From: Rhynochetos jubatus
Taxonomy: Eukaryota > Chordata > Aves > Eurypygiformes > Rhynochetidae
Direction of reading: 5' to 3'
DNA: 64,000 nt
Assembly (NCBI GenBank): GCA_027574665.1
Contig: CM050654.1
Location: forward strand, 21,458,222-21,522,221
Positions 1-15,100 of the stretch are shown here, piece after piece. The first letter of the stretch is position 1. Every line of letters starts with the position of its first letter. Both the position numbers and the translations under genes were made by a program. A model generated the notes under the pieces. It was not told the origin of the DNA. It saw nothing but the letters and a program-made list of their open reading frames with translations, and ran no database searches.

Positions 1-34
1 CAGCCCTCCCTTTACTTGTCAATATAAGGCTTAC

Positions 35-198
35 CTGATTGTGTTTCCAATTACAGAGAAGGGAGCCCCTGGTCTGCAAGCTGCAATTGCTTCATCTCTA
101 CATTTCCTGGCAACCTCCACTAACTTTTGACCAGATTTATCCACACTGCCCACCAAAAAGGTTTCAGAAGTGTCACCATGGTAGCCATTGTAATACAC
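35..198 (-). CDS. METAP1D: METAP1D coding exon 6 (second metal-ligand Asp)
   Basis: 164 nt encoding residues 183-236 plus two bases of the next codon. It starts [17 protein letters not shown] and ends PFSVIGNTI. Asp191 (codon 174-172) corresponds to E. coli Asp108. The Asp180-Asp191 spacing of eleven matches the family. The acceptor ends TATGTTTAG at 199 and the donor is CAG|GTAAGCC at 34. This is the last exon visible; the remaining catalytic residues are outside the window. Confidence 0.96.
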
Positions 199-3100
199 CT
201 AAACATATGCAGAAATGTAAAGACATTTTCTTGTTTTGTATCCAGAAAGAGATTGTCTCCTTAATTAAATCCATTCTTTCTAGGAACAAGCTATATATTG
301 CAACAGAGAGACCACAGGCAAGTTGTATTTGTGAGAATGAGACTGCAGAAGTGAAACATTGCAGAGGAAATTAAAAAAAAAAAGCATGAAAGATTGCAAG
401 GTGTGTAAGGTTGCCAATTAAAAACTCAAGAAATGCAACGTTGTGCATCGCTGCCCAGCAGTACACCAGGCGACGACATTGCTCAGCTACAGTACACGAT
501 GCTAACAGGGCTGTATGTGAGAAGACAACTGGGGGGCATGCATGGGCTGAAGGGGGCCTTGGGGGACGTTGGGTGCCCACCTGCCCCAGCTGCCCACCCC
601 TGGGACTGGGGACCTGCTCACAGCCCGCAGGGGTAGAGCATCGAGCCCTGGTACTGGCTGTGGGTGCTGGGACATCCATCAGCAGCTGGTGGGGAGATGT
701 GTCCCTTTGCAGCCAGCATCCCCGATGGGGTTTTGAGGTGATGCTGTCCACAGCGGGGTGACAGGGATGCATTGCTGCCAACATCCAGAGGGAGCCCCAC
801 GGAAAGCATGGGTCAAATCCCACACCCACCATTGCACGTTTTCTTTAATCCCATTTTAACTGCAGTGTGGCATTAATATTGGATTTTACTTCTGAATTCC
901 AGAGATGAATTCTGAAAGAGAACAAATGTACCACTTTGGCACCGCAGTTTCACGTGCCCAAAACGTAGCACCCTGTTGAATTAATTATGTACTGTCTCCT
1001 TTGTGTTTTGGGGGGACATTTCGTAGGTTTTAAACCTCAGCTCTCCAGAAATTCTCTTCCCGGCACAGGAAAACCTGGCTCTGCACTATGGAGCTCTGTA
1101 ACGCCCCATTAAAATGGGGTTTGCAGCTCTGCAGTACGGCAGTCAGGCACACAACTGTAAGACCAAGCCAAATTTTCCTACGGAAAGACAAATGATAATG
1201 GTGCACAGTTTTGATCTTTCCAAACACTTTTTTCCCCTGAACAGTGGGCAACTATCCTTCTAGGACTAATAACTAATGACAAAGCTCGAAGCACTGAACT
1301 TTTGCCCCTGTCGAGCCATCTGTGAAAGACAGACTCACATTCTTTTTGATTGATTCCAAACTAAAAAAATCACACCCAAAAACTTATCTACAGAGAGTAG
1401 ACACCAAGGCCAGGTGTGAGCAGAGATGTGAAGAACATTCAGGCAGTTAGGAGCGAGGGGTGTTTTAGGGAAAGGTGAGTGCCAGTAAGGGCCCAACCGT
1501 GCTGCCACCATTCCATCAGACAGCGGCTGTGGTCCCCTGCTCTACCCCGTTCCCTGCAATTCCAGACTGCCATTGAATCTTTCCTTTTAATGTAATATTC
1601 ATTGGGCAGGTTTCAGTCTAGCCAGTTCATATTTAAACTGAACTAGTTCATTTTTAGCTCCAGCAAGTACAACACACAAACCCCCAGCATTAACATCATC
1701 ATCCTGGAAAAACAAAAACAGATTTAAAACACAGGAGAGCTTAAAAATAATAATAATATTTACTGCAGCCCATCAACTGCAATTACGTATTTTGACGTTA
1801 ATAAGCTACAACCCCAGCAACTGTAACACGCTAATTCCTTAGAAGTCAATGAAAGAACGAAGTTGTAAGAAACGTTAACCTGGTAATGGCAGGCTAAAAA
1901 TTGCACTATGCTGAGGATTCGGTGACGGATAATGCTTTTGTTTCTACACTAAAATACATTTTAAAGGCTACATGATTCAAGCCAATAAAATTTGTATTTA
2001 ATCTAAGAAATTCTGCCATCTTAATTGTGCAAAAATTGATTTTTTTCTTCAAATAATGTGTACACAGTGTGAAGTGTTTAGACATAATAACCATAATATT
2101 ATTTAATCGTTTTATAGAACCTGTACACAACTATAAACAGTTTGTTGTTAAGTATTTACTTTGATTTTTATTCTGTCCACTTATGAAACATCTTGGTTTT
2201 GCTCAATAAAGATAAGCTAAAATATAATTATAAATGCTGCAAAGTATTATTTTTTCCTCAGATATTTTGGAACTGAGCAATTATCAAACACAGGACAGTT
2301 CAGTTTTAAATGATAAGAAAATATTTACAAACATAACCAGCAATTCCCATCCTTGCAGGAATCTTCACATTCACAGAAACTTTAAGATTTATTTTTCTTT
2401 ATGAGGATAAACAGAAAACAAATAAAAATATATATCTTCAAAAGGCCACTATCATTTAGTCAGACATTATTTGTAAAGCAGAGTGGACAAAATATGCACA
2501 CCATGTTAATATAAAAATGTTCGTTTTAGTTTATCAAGGAAAGCGTCTCTGATATGAACCAACACTTTTTTTTTTAAAAAATAATCTAAGGAAACATTAC
2601 AATCCTGACAGATAAAACAAACAAAAAATCAAATGAAAAATACAAAGAAACCAGATGTTAAATTGTTTGCTGTTGCAAACAGATTTAGTCTAATAAAATG
2701 AGCAAAGCTACACCAGTACAGCAAAGTAAAAATTTAGGTAAAAATATACTTCAAAAATGATAGATTACATTGCATAAACTTGATATTCAGAATTCTATAA
2801 TTTGAAAGTATGGAGATGGGGAATGATTTAGTAAGATTAAAAAACCCCAACAAACCCAGTACTCATCACACGTGAGTATACCATGGGAAAAAGGTCACTG
2901 ACCCTAATTTTAATAGAAAAAATATTTTAGAAAGCTTGAATCTCATGCTCAGGGGTAGGTCTGCTGCAGATTTCTTTGCTTCTGCCAGTATGAAATTTGG
3001 GCCCATGGAAAATAGTATCAAGTTACCAAGAGTTTCTTTAATGATTAAAAGAGCTTGTTTTTATGAGATGTTACTGCCTTGTATGTGACATAATACTGCA

Positions 3101-6100
3101 AAATAATGGTGGGCTTCAAAAGACATCTGTGTTCATATTAAAAATAAACTGCACTTTGGGAAAATAAAAATATGCATGCTAAAAAGAAAAAAAGCTTCTG
3201 CCAGAGACAAATAATTTTTTTTTCTAAATGAAACATGAATTAGGTTTCCAGTTTCCGTACTTTCTTGCTCCTAAGAAAATCCAGCCAGTGTTTATTTAAA
3301 TAGCCATAATTGACCATTCTCTGGAAATATTAAGTCACGGTTATATCACACTATTTCTGTTTGTGCGCAAAAGGTTCAGGGCTTTTATACCAGAAATGGA
3401 ACACAACACTACCTTCGGGGATTTTAATAAATGTAGGGAACACTGCTAGCAAAAGAGTTGCTGTCCAAATAGACTGACATACACAGGCCAATGTAGCCTC
3501 TAATGACAGAGTAAGATAATGACAGGCCCCACTCAAAATCAGCAGGAAGAGGAAGATCAATCTTGGCAGAGTGAAGGAAAAATGCTGGCTTTCTTCATGT
3601 TAGCTCATCTCATACATATCTATCTTCAGCTGCTGCCCAGTACTGTGGTGCTCTGCATTAACTACACAGTGGATCAATAACAATTACACCTTCTCAAAAA
3701 CATGACACATAGCAGGATTGGGTTGACATTTCACTTAGGCCAACATTGATCTCAGTGCATCTGATTCCAGTCCTAAATTCAAGTCAGGCCTGGGTCTAGC
3801 TGGAATAAACACACAGTTAAAAACAAAAAAGGAAACCAGCTGCTTGTGCCTTGGCTCAGAAGTAAACAGCACATCCATCTGTGCATCCCCCATCTCCAAT
3901 CCACTATTCTTCCTGTTGCTACTAGTGATTCTAAAGTTGATCAAAGACTATTTTTTATATGAATTACTCACCGTGACATCAATGTTGATAATATCTCCAT
4001 CCTGAAGAGGTCGACTGAAACATAAACAGAAAAAAAACCCGGTGACAGACAGGTCCCAACAAAGGGAATATAAGAATAAACACCTAATGACACATACATA
4101 AAAAATCAGGGGTAGATATTGTGTGATGGAGGAAGGCAGAGCCAAACAGTATAACCATTTTTAATGTTCAGCTCTCACTACTTCTGAGAACAAGTGTAAC
4201 TGAATATAAAATAATGAGAAACAACTACCAGAAAAACATATCAACACTTGAAAAATCTACCATTATATTTATTCTTTTTCTCTCACTAGGGTTCATATTT
4301 TACTTTGTGAGTAGCTGAATGTATTGCAAATAAAAAAGCCAAACCCACATAAATTCAAATCTATTTATTCCTTACCCTATAGTTATTTTGTTGGAGGAAA
4401 AAAAAAGAAGACTGTACTGATTCTCCTCCTGCCCCCCACAACTCTAAAGGCTTTATGCTATTTTTTTAAAGTACCTGGACAAACAGGATAATATTTTATT
4501 TTCTACTTCACATACATTTCTGTAACATGTATCAGCATTATGTGGTAACAGGATACGCATCTGCAGTAGGTTTACATATGAGATTTAGTTAAGCTTAAGT
4601 ATGTGCAGTATTAAACACAATTTATTAATTTCACTGTAACATTTTCATTGTTGGTGGTAAAATGTATATTATTGGGGAAATACCTGTCAGGAATACCATG
4701 ACATACCACGTTGTTTACAGAAGTACAAACAGATTTTGGAAAACCTCCATAGCCCAGAGGTGAAGGATAGGCATTCTGTCTGATTATTTCACGATGAACA
4801 ATGGAATCTATTTCTTCAGTTGTCATGCCAACCTAAAATATCAAACATAACATCCTGTTAAAAAAGCAAAGATAGTTTCTCATATTTACTGAATGTGATT
4901 GCAGCCAAGCATTTCAATAAAATCTTGGATGTTTCAAATACGCTGCTTTGATACAAAACAGTAAACTGCCTGATATACTTTATTGATATATTGGACCTTT
5001 TTTTAAAGAGAAAAAGGTTTCAAATAAAGCATGCAGTAGAAACGAGCACTCAAGGGTTCCTAGAAGTCCTAAAATACTGTCTACTTGCTTCCCATTCTTT
5101 TTTCCACATTTTCTTTCTCAAAGACACCAATTGTCCATGGCATTTTGTTTCAGTAGCTGCCACAGAAATGTCTCGTTTCAATGCTTTCAGTCCTTTAAAC
5201 AGATTATTTTCCCTTTTTATTTGTAAAAGAAAGGATCTTAATTCTTGTAACTGCCCAGAACATTTATCGTAACGTACTTGTGCATTTTATGAAATTGTTT
5301 TTCAAGCATTCTTTAATTTTATAAAAGGTTTAAATATGTGGCTTCATATCTTGAGAATATTTTACTTAAAGTTGCATAGCCTGGATGATCACAGTCAATC
5401 TTCAAGCGCTTATCCATACTTTTCAGAAATCTTCATTTTTATGCTTCACGTTTTGTAGATTCATTTTTTCTCATGATTTTACATATTAAAAAAAATATAA
5501 ATCATTCAGCCATTTTTGAGTATCCATGGAGTGGAAAACGCACATGCTTAAAATAACATTCTTCTCGCTTTTCTTTTGGATTGACTCTGTGTCTGGAATG
5601 GTTAGAGCTGAAATTTGAAATTTGGTAGGGAAACCTCCCTCATTGAGAAGAAGTGCCTTTGAGGGTTCCTCTGCAAATTGATTTTGATTTGAATGAGTTT
5701 TGAGCCTTTGAAAATCATACTTCGTACACATACACTACAGTGGCTGTGATTTTGGAGGACTTTTTAGTAACACGTGGAATACAGGCAGGCTGTGGTGCAG
5801 GAGGCATACTTATCCATATATTGAAATATTCAGTGATCACACTCAGCGAATACAGCGGAATGCACTTGCATACTGTGCTGAGGATAAAACCAGGTCTATT
5901 TGCTCAGCTTGCATCTAGTTCAGCTTGTGCAGACGAGAAGCGATGAACCCACTCAAGATCAGGATTTGGGGTTACTGTGCAGCTGCCCTGCTTTGCAGTA
6001 GCCATTGCAGCCTCTGTGTTGGGATGGCAGCCGCAGTCCCGATGTGCTGTCTGTATTGGATACACAGCCATTGGTTCTGGATAAATAGAGGTTTGTTGCT

Positions 6101-9100
6101 CCTGCCTTTGCCCACCCATCTATCACCTTCAGCCCATGGACAAACTGAACCAGTATGTACCAGATTGCGTGCTGCCTGCCGCTGCTCTGCTCAAGGAATT
6201 TGATGCGGCTTTTGGACACTCCGCAGACAGATCTGTGCTCTCTGCATGGCAGGCTTACACATTGAAAAGTTCTGCTTTTAACAGTATCTGTTTTATTTTT
6301 ATTAGAACTTTTGCTAGCTGGGCAATGTTGGGGAGGCACCTACTACGCACCTCATCCCATATTTGGGATGGGGCAATCTTATGGTATCTAACAAAATACT
6401 TCCATGTCATAGAATTTGCTGCTTTATTACCAAATCTCTTAATTCAAACCCAGGAAATGCTATCTATATAATACCACATTGTATTTTTAAGTCCCACGGA
6501 CAGTAAATGGTAACATCAAAACCACGCTCAGCCCAACCTTTGTCTCTCTGCATCCGTGCATCATAATATACCTTTGTTATACTGGGGGATGTTACTGCCA
6601 TTAGCACAGGCGAGGGCTGGTTTGGAGGGCTGCATGCAAGGGAGGTTCAGCGAGACAGCAGGAACAGGTGGAGGGATGGGGCTCTTCACATAAAATAAGA
6701 ATGCAGAGTTTACCTCATGAGAATAGCGAAAAGAGCTCAGTTTGTTTAGTCTGATGCACTGAAAGCTGTAATAGCTCTATTACTGTGTGAAGGGGACAGA
6801 CTCAAGGAAGGGCAGGAAGCTGTTTGAATTACAGGGCAGCGTTGGCACAAGAACAAATGGGTATAAACTGGCCACGCACAGAGTCAAGCTGGAGAGCAGA
6901 AGATGCTTCCTGTCGACGAGGAATGGTTTTGATTAGGAGGAAGACACCTCCTAGTCAGGGGTGTCTTGGCTGCACCCTTACTGGTGTAAAGGGGAGCTCA
7001 CCCTTGTCTGTGGCTGACCTGGGCAGCAGTCTTGGCACTGCAACTCCAAGTGCCAATTCCCTCCCAGTCCCATACCTCACATAATCCTTGCCTTACACAC
7101 TTTTCTCCAGAACGTTCATTACGTGTATGTAGCATTTTGCTATTATGTGTATCTTGGTACATACTACGAACTGCATCATAAGCAACACTGTGCTGTGTAT
7201 ACGTGTATTTTGCACATGATGACAACCAAACATAACGCACATTGCACCCTGATCCTTCATAAACATGTATATGCCCTTAACTTTACACGAGTAAGTTTTA
7301 CTGTACTGGGAAATAATTGCACGTAGAAAAGCTGAACACGCATGAGCCTATGTAGGATTAAAGCTTCAGGCAGTTGTGTTATCCGTCACCCCAGCTCCAG
7401 AATTAAACCTCTGGGAAGGTGTGATGATAGCTGAAAGAAAAATGCATGGTAAACTGATTTTTTTCCCCTTTTAAGTCAATGGCATTGACCTACAGGCCTC
7501 ATCTATCTCTGCATCTCATAGCTACTCAACCCATTTTACCCTCTCCAGTACGCTATTACACAAAATACCAAGGCAAGGCTGAAAAAGCACTCCTTCATCT
7601 GCAAAAACTGGTGGTAGGCTCCTCCCAGTACATTTTAACCTGGGAGATATCCCAAAAAGCATACTGTAGAAACATTACTGGAAACCATGAGGCTTTATTA
7701 TTGATGCACTCTGGAAAATTGTGAGGAATTTGGCAGCTGTTTTTTCCAACAGCAGCTCTACGATTTGTGTTGTGCTGGACCCGACGGGACAGCAAGGGGC
7801 TGAAGGATAGATGGGAATGGAGGAGGCAGTCCAGCCCTTTGGACTTGCACACTTGCAGAGCTGGAAAGCAGGAAGTACGAGGAAGATGGGTCATGAATGT
7901 AGCGTGGGCCCTATGAGAAACTCATGTGATTTGGCACGATCCAAACAGAGGGAGAATACAGACAGAGAGATATTATGCCTGAGCCAGCAACTCACTCGAA
8001 AGTACTACATAGGTCCAAAATACAGAAATAAATAAACAGGCATATCATGAACTGAATCAAAAGTTAATAAATCCTTCTTTTCTCAGGCTCTAACCTAAAG
8101 TTGGATGCACGTTAAGGGAAAGTAAAAAAAAGGTAGAAAAAACCCCAAATAAGTGAAAGCATAACAGACATCCAAGCTGTTATGGAACTTCTGTAATTGT
8201 TACCTTTAAACCCTTTCCAGCCAGAAGCAGGACATGACGGGCCAATTGACAAGCTTGACGAAGCCCTTGAATCTGATCTTCATTCTTAATTTCTATGTCG
8301 TCTCCCCAGTCTGGTACAATGCCTGTCGTCACATAGTCTGGCTTCTTTATGTGCTTGGAGAAAAAGGATTGAAAATGAAGATCAGAAAACTGAGCATGAC
8401 AATGGGATCATTTTCTCAGATACTGCCTCCTGCTTCATGGCAGCTTGCCCTTTCTGTCGTAGTATCGACCTTCCTAAGCCATCAGGGCAAACCCTCAAGG
8501 CTGCCTCAGTATTTCTTCCACTGCCCTTTTGAACTTAACATTGCCTGTTACTACTGACTTATACAGTCTGTTAACCTTCCAGTGCTGAAACCCCAGATAC
8601 TGCAGCCCATTTCCAGCACACACAGTTGCAAGTTTTGAAACTGTGAGAGAAAGGCTTAAAACCTCTTCATTTTCTTCTGCAAAGAGCTGTGCATTTTTTG
8701 CAAAAGGCATCTAAACAGTAGAACTGATGACACAAACATACAGAATTAGGCTCACAAAAACTCCATATCAAATCCTTAGCTTCTTGCTCAGACAAAACTG
8801 CTAACTTCCATGAGATTGATTTATTTTACTAACAACCTAAGAATTTAACTTATTTTAATTCAGAGTTTTTACTTATTAATCTAGTTCACATGCTGCTTAT
8901 CTGTAGAACTATGCAAGGGTATCCCAATTTGCTGTGTCAAGGAGAGTGTAACAAATATTACTATTTTCTGCACAGAAAGTTCTTGGCTCTCATACAGAGA
9001 TGAAATTTCACTTCTGATTTTTTTAAATCCTCAGTAATTTCTTGATAATTGTATGAACACATGAAGCGAATAATAATGGTAACATCTTGCACAGAGATGG

Positions 9101-12100
9101 AAATGCACTTCTTCTTGGAGGGTCTTGGGCTGCCTCACTGGCTGGGGAAGACTCCCTTTACCTACCCCAGCCAGCCTGATTTTTTGCCATGTCGGCCATG
9201 GGGCAAGTTTTGCACTGACTTCACAAAACACAGAATCAAGCTGGCAGGCATATAACAAAGCAGGCACTTGGGCCTTACACAAGAAGACCATACAGCATCA
9301 GGGTGTAGGAGGAAAGAAGAAGGGTGCAACCAATCAGCTCTAGTGGGACTTTAAATACGAAGACTGTTGTTACTCTTACGGGTATTTCATTTCTACTCTG
9401 ATTAAAAGTGAAACTGTCTTTAGTGGATTCACACAGAAATTCAGATTTACATTTTGTTAAAACTAATGGTGTATCAACTTACTGCAGTAGTTTGGGACTT
9501 AATTGAGAAGAAAAAAATTACATTTGCTGTATTAACAACTCCATACACAGCAACACCCTTGCTTTCTCCTTGGAGGGCTCTTTTCTAGTAACTGCTGAGA
9601 CCTGACCCTGCTGACCTGTAAGATCTGTCAAGGGAGAAGCCCAAAGCAGCGTACATACAAGTCTATGTATACAATTTCACAACAGCATCTTGAAAAAGAA
9701 ATATGTTATTTCAATGTGATTTCTGGCATGCTCTGAATAAACTAATAACTTTGCTCTCAAGCTTTCAGAGTTGAAGAATTGGACTGATTTTTAGAAAATC
9801 TGAGAACTCTGATCTGTGAACACAAATTTTCAGTACTACAATACATTTCTCCCTCTTTATCCTAAAAGAAGCGTATAAATACAGAAAAAAAAGGTTTGTA
9901 TTCTACAATTTTTAAACCTTTGAAAATACAAAAAGCATGTAACCCTATGTTCTTTTTGCACACAGAGCTTCCACAGCCTCTTAGGTGTAAGAGCCCTACA
10001 TCCAGCATCCTTATCTGCTTTCCTATCTAATGATGTCTTATATAAGACATCTATAAGAAAATTAAAAGCAAAATTAAAGAAATTACTAACACACATCCTG
10101 AAAAGCACTGTTTAGAAAGGATACTTTGGTTTTCTTTTGGCTAAATGAAAGATACTAAAGAGTTAATCTGTATGCTGTAATTAAACAGGAAAAAAAAGGA
10201 AGGGGAAAAAAAAAGGAAACCTGAAGCAGAACACATACTACAACTGCATGAAAACGTTTCTTTTGGCTCTAAAAGAAATAAAAAATAAAAGTACATGTTG
10301 CAAGAAAAAAGCCACTCAGGCACAGTAAAGTAGAGTTTGGAACATGCAGTGGGGTTATGGGGCAGCTACCAGCAAGTATTGTATGTTCTTTTCCTAAATC
10401 TGACATAATCAATTAACAAAACCTTCAGCAAAATATAAACATTTTTACAATTAGATTGCTGGAGATTTATACATAAAAGGACTCAAATGATCATGAATGA
10501 TTCCTACTGACTTTTGGTAGGACTGTCTATAATTGTCCAAAACAAGAATCTGGACCCAGAAGTGTTAAGTGTTGACAGATGATTATAATATTCCATGTTT
10601 ATATTACCATAACTGAACAAGCCCCAGGTTTAAACTCCCTAATAACTAGTTATGCCACTGTGTTTAACATGGTAGGCAGCTGAAAACTCCTCTCACCGGT
10701 GCTCTTCCAGACCGAGCAACAGGACGGTGATCCAAACTCTCAGCTGTTGAACAAGGAATACATTTGATCACACCTGCAGCTGCACTCTATACTGACTGAA
10801 GAACAGATTAGATAATAGAAATTGCAGTACCTTAGGAACTGGGTGAGCTGGAGAAACCGTGGCTGGCCAAACTATACTATAAGCAGTATTTCTTTGTCCC
10901 TGAAAAAAGCATCTTCGCTGTTGATTGCTTGACTGCCTGTGCAGGTAGATATGATTGCGTGAAGAAAAGATTATGTGGCAGCCAGTAACAGAACCTGGTA
11001 AGAGATAAGTTAAAAATGGTTAACATTTTTTTCTACCACATTACAAAATGGAAAGTATGCAAAAAAGGGCATCATGTGAAACAAGCCACAGAACTCAGGT
11101 AGTAGTCGAGGGTAGTTAAGATTGTTCAAATCTTGTACTGTTAAAGACAGAACATTAACACTGAGAAACAATGAGAACAAAAAATCTCCCCAAACAATAC
11201 TTTAAAGCTTTATAAAATACCAGATCTATTTTGACTTGATACATTAAAAAGTAGCGTGGGTAAATGCCTCAAAGCTTACAGCCAGGACTGATGCTCCAAC
11301 TGGCCCTTGCTTGTACCATTTGCATGGCTAGTAGCTGCATTGTTCAAGGCCTGGGGAAACCGCAAATAAAGGACAACAGCAATAAAAAAGGAGAGTAAAA
11401 TATGATTTAATGTTGATTTCAGACAATATGTTCACCTTTATTTTTGCAGAATTGGTCACAGATTTGAGCATAACCAAGTCAATGTTGCTCTTGTCGTTTG
11501 CATCCAGACACAAAGAATGAGGTTCAATTTGTCCTGCCTACCACGGCAAAAGAACAAATTTCAATAGGTATTTTTAATTTTGGACAGGAGACTAAAATTT
11601 GTAATTGACTTGGAATATTCAAATCAGATTTTCATTAATTCACATGAGGATTTGGGATGACAGTTCATCAGAGCTCAAACTTAGCTACTGGGCAATGATG
11701 CATTTTGCCCCTCTCAAAAACAAAAAAAAAAAAAAAAAGAAAAAAGAAAAAAGAAAAAAGGAAAAAAAGGGCATTGAGGACCAAAGGTTGTCAGAGACAT
11801 CCAAACCAAATTAATGCATCACAAAAGACAGTGCTAGCATCAAAACTGGGAAGTATACTAAATTCAAAAGGATTATTGACACTGCCCAATTAAACTACAA
11901 TTACAGGTAGTGCATATTTCCATTACTCAAACATTCTACAATCTAAACAGAGGGTTTTTTTGAACATAAGTTTCACATAATAGTTAATCTCTTTCTGAAA
12001 AATGTCATATGTATACAAACATAAGAGCAATCTTTTGTGGCAAGTAACCCATACAAATAATTACTCTTCAGTAAAAAGAATGTGTTTTCATTTAAACAGA

Positions 12101-15100
12101 AGTAACTAAACATTTTCTGTATCACAGAAATTAAGAAATTACTGCATATTTTGCAACTATGTAATTTTTTTTTTTTCAGAAGAGTTTCTTCCATATCTTG
12201 TATGTTTTTGTTGCGCCTTCCTTCCTTTCCTTTGGATGCATTTATTATGTTCACATGCTGAGATTATCCTTCCACACACACACTTGGCTGCATAGATCAA
12301 TATCTGAATTTGTGTAATACCTGAAAGATTCTAGAGACTTTTATGCAATGCAAGCAAATTTTTACCATTTTAAGAAATTGTTTATAAGTAATAAGGCAGA
12401 GTTGGAGAGCGAGGCTCATATCAAGCTCTCAGTATGACTTAGGCACCCCAATGGAAGTTGCCCACTTCAAGTGCCTCCATGGAAGTGGGGCTTCCCAGTT
12501 AACAAAGGGTGGATTGGTTTGGTGGTGTTTTAATTATCATTTTATCAATTACCTCATCATCTACTGCTTTCCTAGGCTCTCCTTCGCAAGAAAAAAATCC
12601 TTGTCCTTTTGAAAAAAAAGGGGCCATTGATATAAAAGTGCATCAAAAGAACCCAAAGCATCCTACAAACTCCCTGGCCATTTTGCACCCATTTCTGGTA
12701 GCACAGAATCCACTGAAGCAGCAACTTTTGGGGCATCAGAAGTAGCAATCAGTCTGCCAGTATAAGCTAAGGCAGCTCTTCTACAGAGTGCAGTGGAAGT
12801 ACCTGGCTCTTACTGCAGCTGAAGGTACAAACATACTGAAAACCCACACTCACTGATGTGGTCAAAGTCCACGTGGCCACCAGTACGTGAAGGTGTATTT
12901 CAAATGCTTGCCTTGACGCACGGCATGCTGCCCAGGCACCTAGACTACCGTCTAAAAGTTCAGTTGGGGAAGAAAAGGTACAAGTGTGCTTGTCAATTAT
13001 TCAACAGTAAAACTCCAAATGTCCCAAATACACACTCTTAAATAGATTAAACCATTTTATATTCATGGGTACATGCCTATTGACTATCCCACATTCAGAA
13101 GGGATACCTTTTTATTCGGAATACAACTTTTACCTCTATTCTCCCAAAGATACACTGTAAGTGTTGTCACAAGATAACAGGATAATAAGGTACTGTAGTC
13201 TGTTGTTATTCTACTAACTACTCATTATAAACCAGATGCACATAAAAATATCTACTACTTGAACAGGTGAAATGCGACAACCAAATAAATATCACCATAG
13301 TATAATACGACTCCTAAAATACATTGCAAGAATTATAAACACAGGACAACTAAACCTTTATTTGAAATATAAAAAATTATAACAAAACATTCTCCTGCAA
13401 AGTAAAAATAAAATGAAATAAAATGGCGTTAAAATATAATGAAATTACTGGTTTATAATGAAAATCTGGACTCCATCCACACATTTCCTTCCTTAAGAAG
13501 ACCTTCCTAATGTCTACACAGCTCCTTTTATTTTTTACGCTCCCATATTCACAGCTAATTCGATATAGCAACATCATCAATCACTGGAGACAGGAACAAC
13601 TGGCTGTATTCTCCAAGTCTGGCTCAGATATTCCCTCCTTCCCATCCCTTACACCTATCAAAGCTTTTCTCAGTGCCTTATTTACTTCTGCAACACTGGC
13701 GCTCGGGCACATCCTTTTTGTTAAGCTTTCTGTGTATATTAATTACTGTAAGATGGTTCATAAACATGGGATTTGTGCGGCTGCCAGTGGAAACTGCAGC
13801 CACCCGAGCGAGCCTGGTGGTTGAAGCCGGGTAGCCTGGTAACACACCAGCACAGACAGGATGCAAAGTTGACCCTTCACACGTTTCTTCTCTCCCCCAG
13901 CAGCAAGGCTTCGTCACTTGCCACGAGTAACAGAATATTTACTATCAGCTGCAATAAGGAGAATTACTAGCGGCGTTACCAAATCACATCAGCAGATACG
14001 ATGTACCGAGCACAGCAAATTACAGACAACTGCTCCTCTGACTCAACAGTGAATCACACTGTGCAATCTCTACACACGCATGTCCCATGGCAGCCGCTGG
14101 ATTCCTCAGCATACCTTCCAGACCTTAATTTGTATTAATAATATAAATATGCACTGTGAGCTTTGGTGAATTACCAGATAAATCTATCTTGTGTGGAAAT
14201 TGCATTTTCTCTTTCTTTTAAATGAGTCAGCCAATGGGGCTGGATACAGAATTCAAGTATGATGATGGGTGGGAGCATTTTAAGTGACTGATTTTGCAGC
14301 ACAATGTGCCCTATATTTATTAGCCTTTTACTCTAGGTCTATTTTAATTGTTATCTGTTCATGCATGCTACACTATATAATGAAATGCTCCCATTTCACT
14401 CCCAGAGCAGAGAGTTTTTTATGTGTATCTCTATTAATGACCCTTAATTAAGTTGATTTTAGTCATTTAAATGTGATTTTCCTCTGGTCAAGAAGTATTT
14501 TTAAAGGGAGATGTTGGAAATGAACTCTCACATAAGCCCTTTTCTAATGCTTCTGTTTAACAGTTACAGCAATTTATCAGCTATGTTTTCAATGAATGAA
14601 GTGTGGGGTAGCCATGCAAAAAACTGCTCATCTACATAATCCATCAAATGTGACTGTTAGCAACCATTTCTTTTTTAGTATTTATTTATGAAAGACTTCA
14701 AATTTCCCAGCAATTAGCAAAAATGTTACCGAAGGCTAAACATGACAGTTCCAAGCTACAATACAAGGGTACATCTTAAAAGAGCCAAGAAAAAAATATA
14801 ACATATTTTCAAATAATTTAGTCACAGTACCAACAGAAGCACAGTACCAAAGTTATTTAGGATTACAAGAATTAACATCCAACTGATTCAGGAAATAAAA
14901 TCTACTTGCTCTTGATAAAGTAAATCTTACTTAATATATGAACAATTAACAACATCAAAAGCATTGTTCAGAGAACTCATTTTTAGATATGTGAGTTAAT
15001 ATATACATATTTTAAACTTTAAAAAAGAATGACCGTGGAGATTTTCTCAGTATATATGCATTTGAGGGCAAAACATTAGAAAACTTTAATTTGGCTTGTC

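Noticed and set aside
371-832. Frame of 153 codons on the minus strand (and an overlapping plus-strand frame of 116 codons)
   Set aside because: Both strands are open only because the patch is GC-rich and stop-poor. No recognisable domain, and it lies between METAP1D exons 6 and 5.
13779-13801. Hairpin GGCTGCCAGT / ACTGCAGCC with a GGAA loop
   Set aside because: A 9-bp stem with a bulge is expected by chance in a window this size; no flanking structure suggests a functional RNA.
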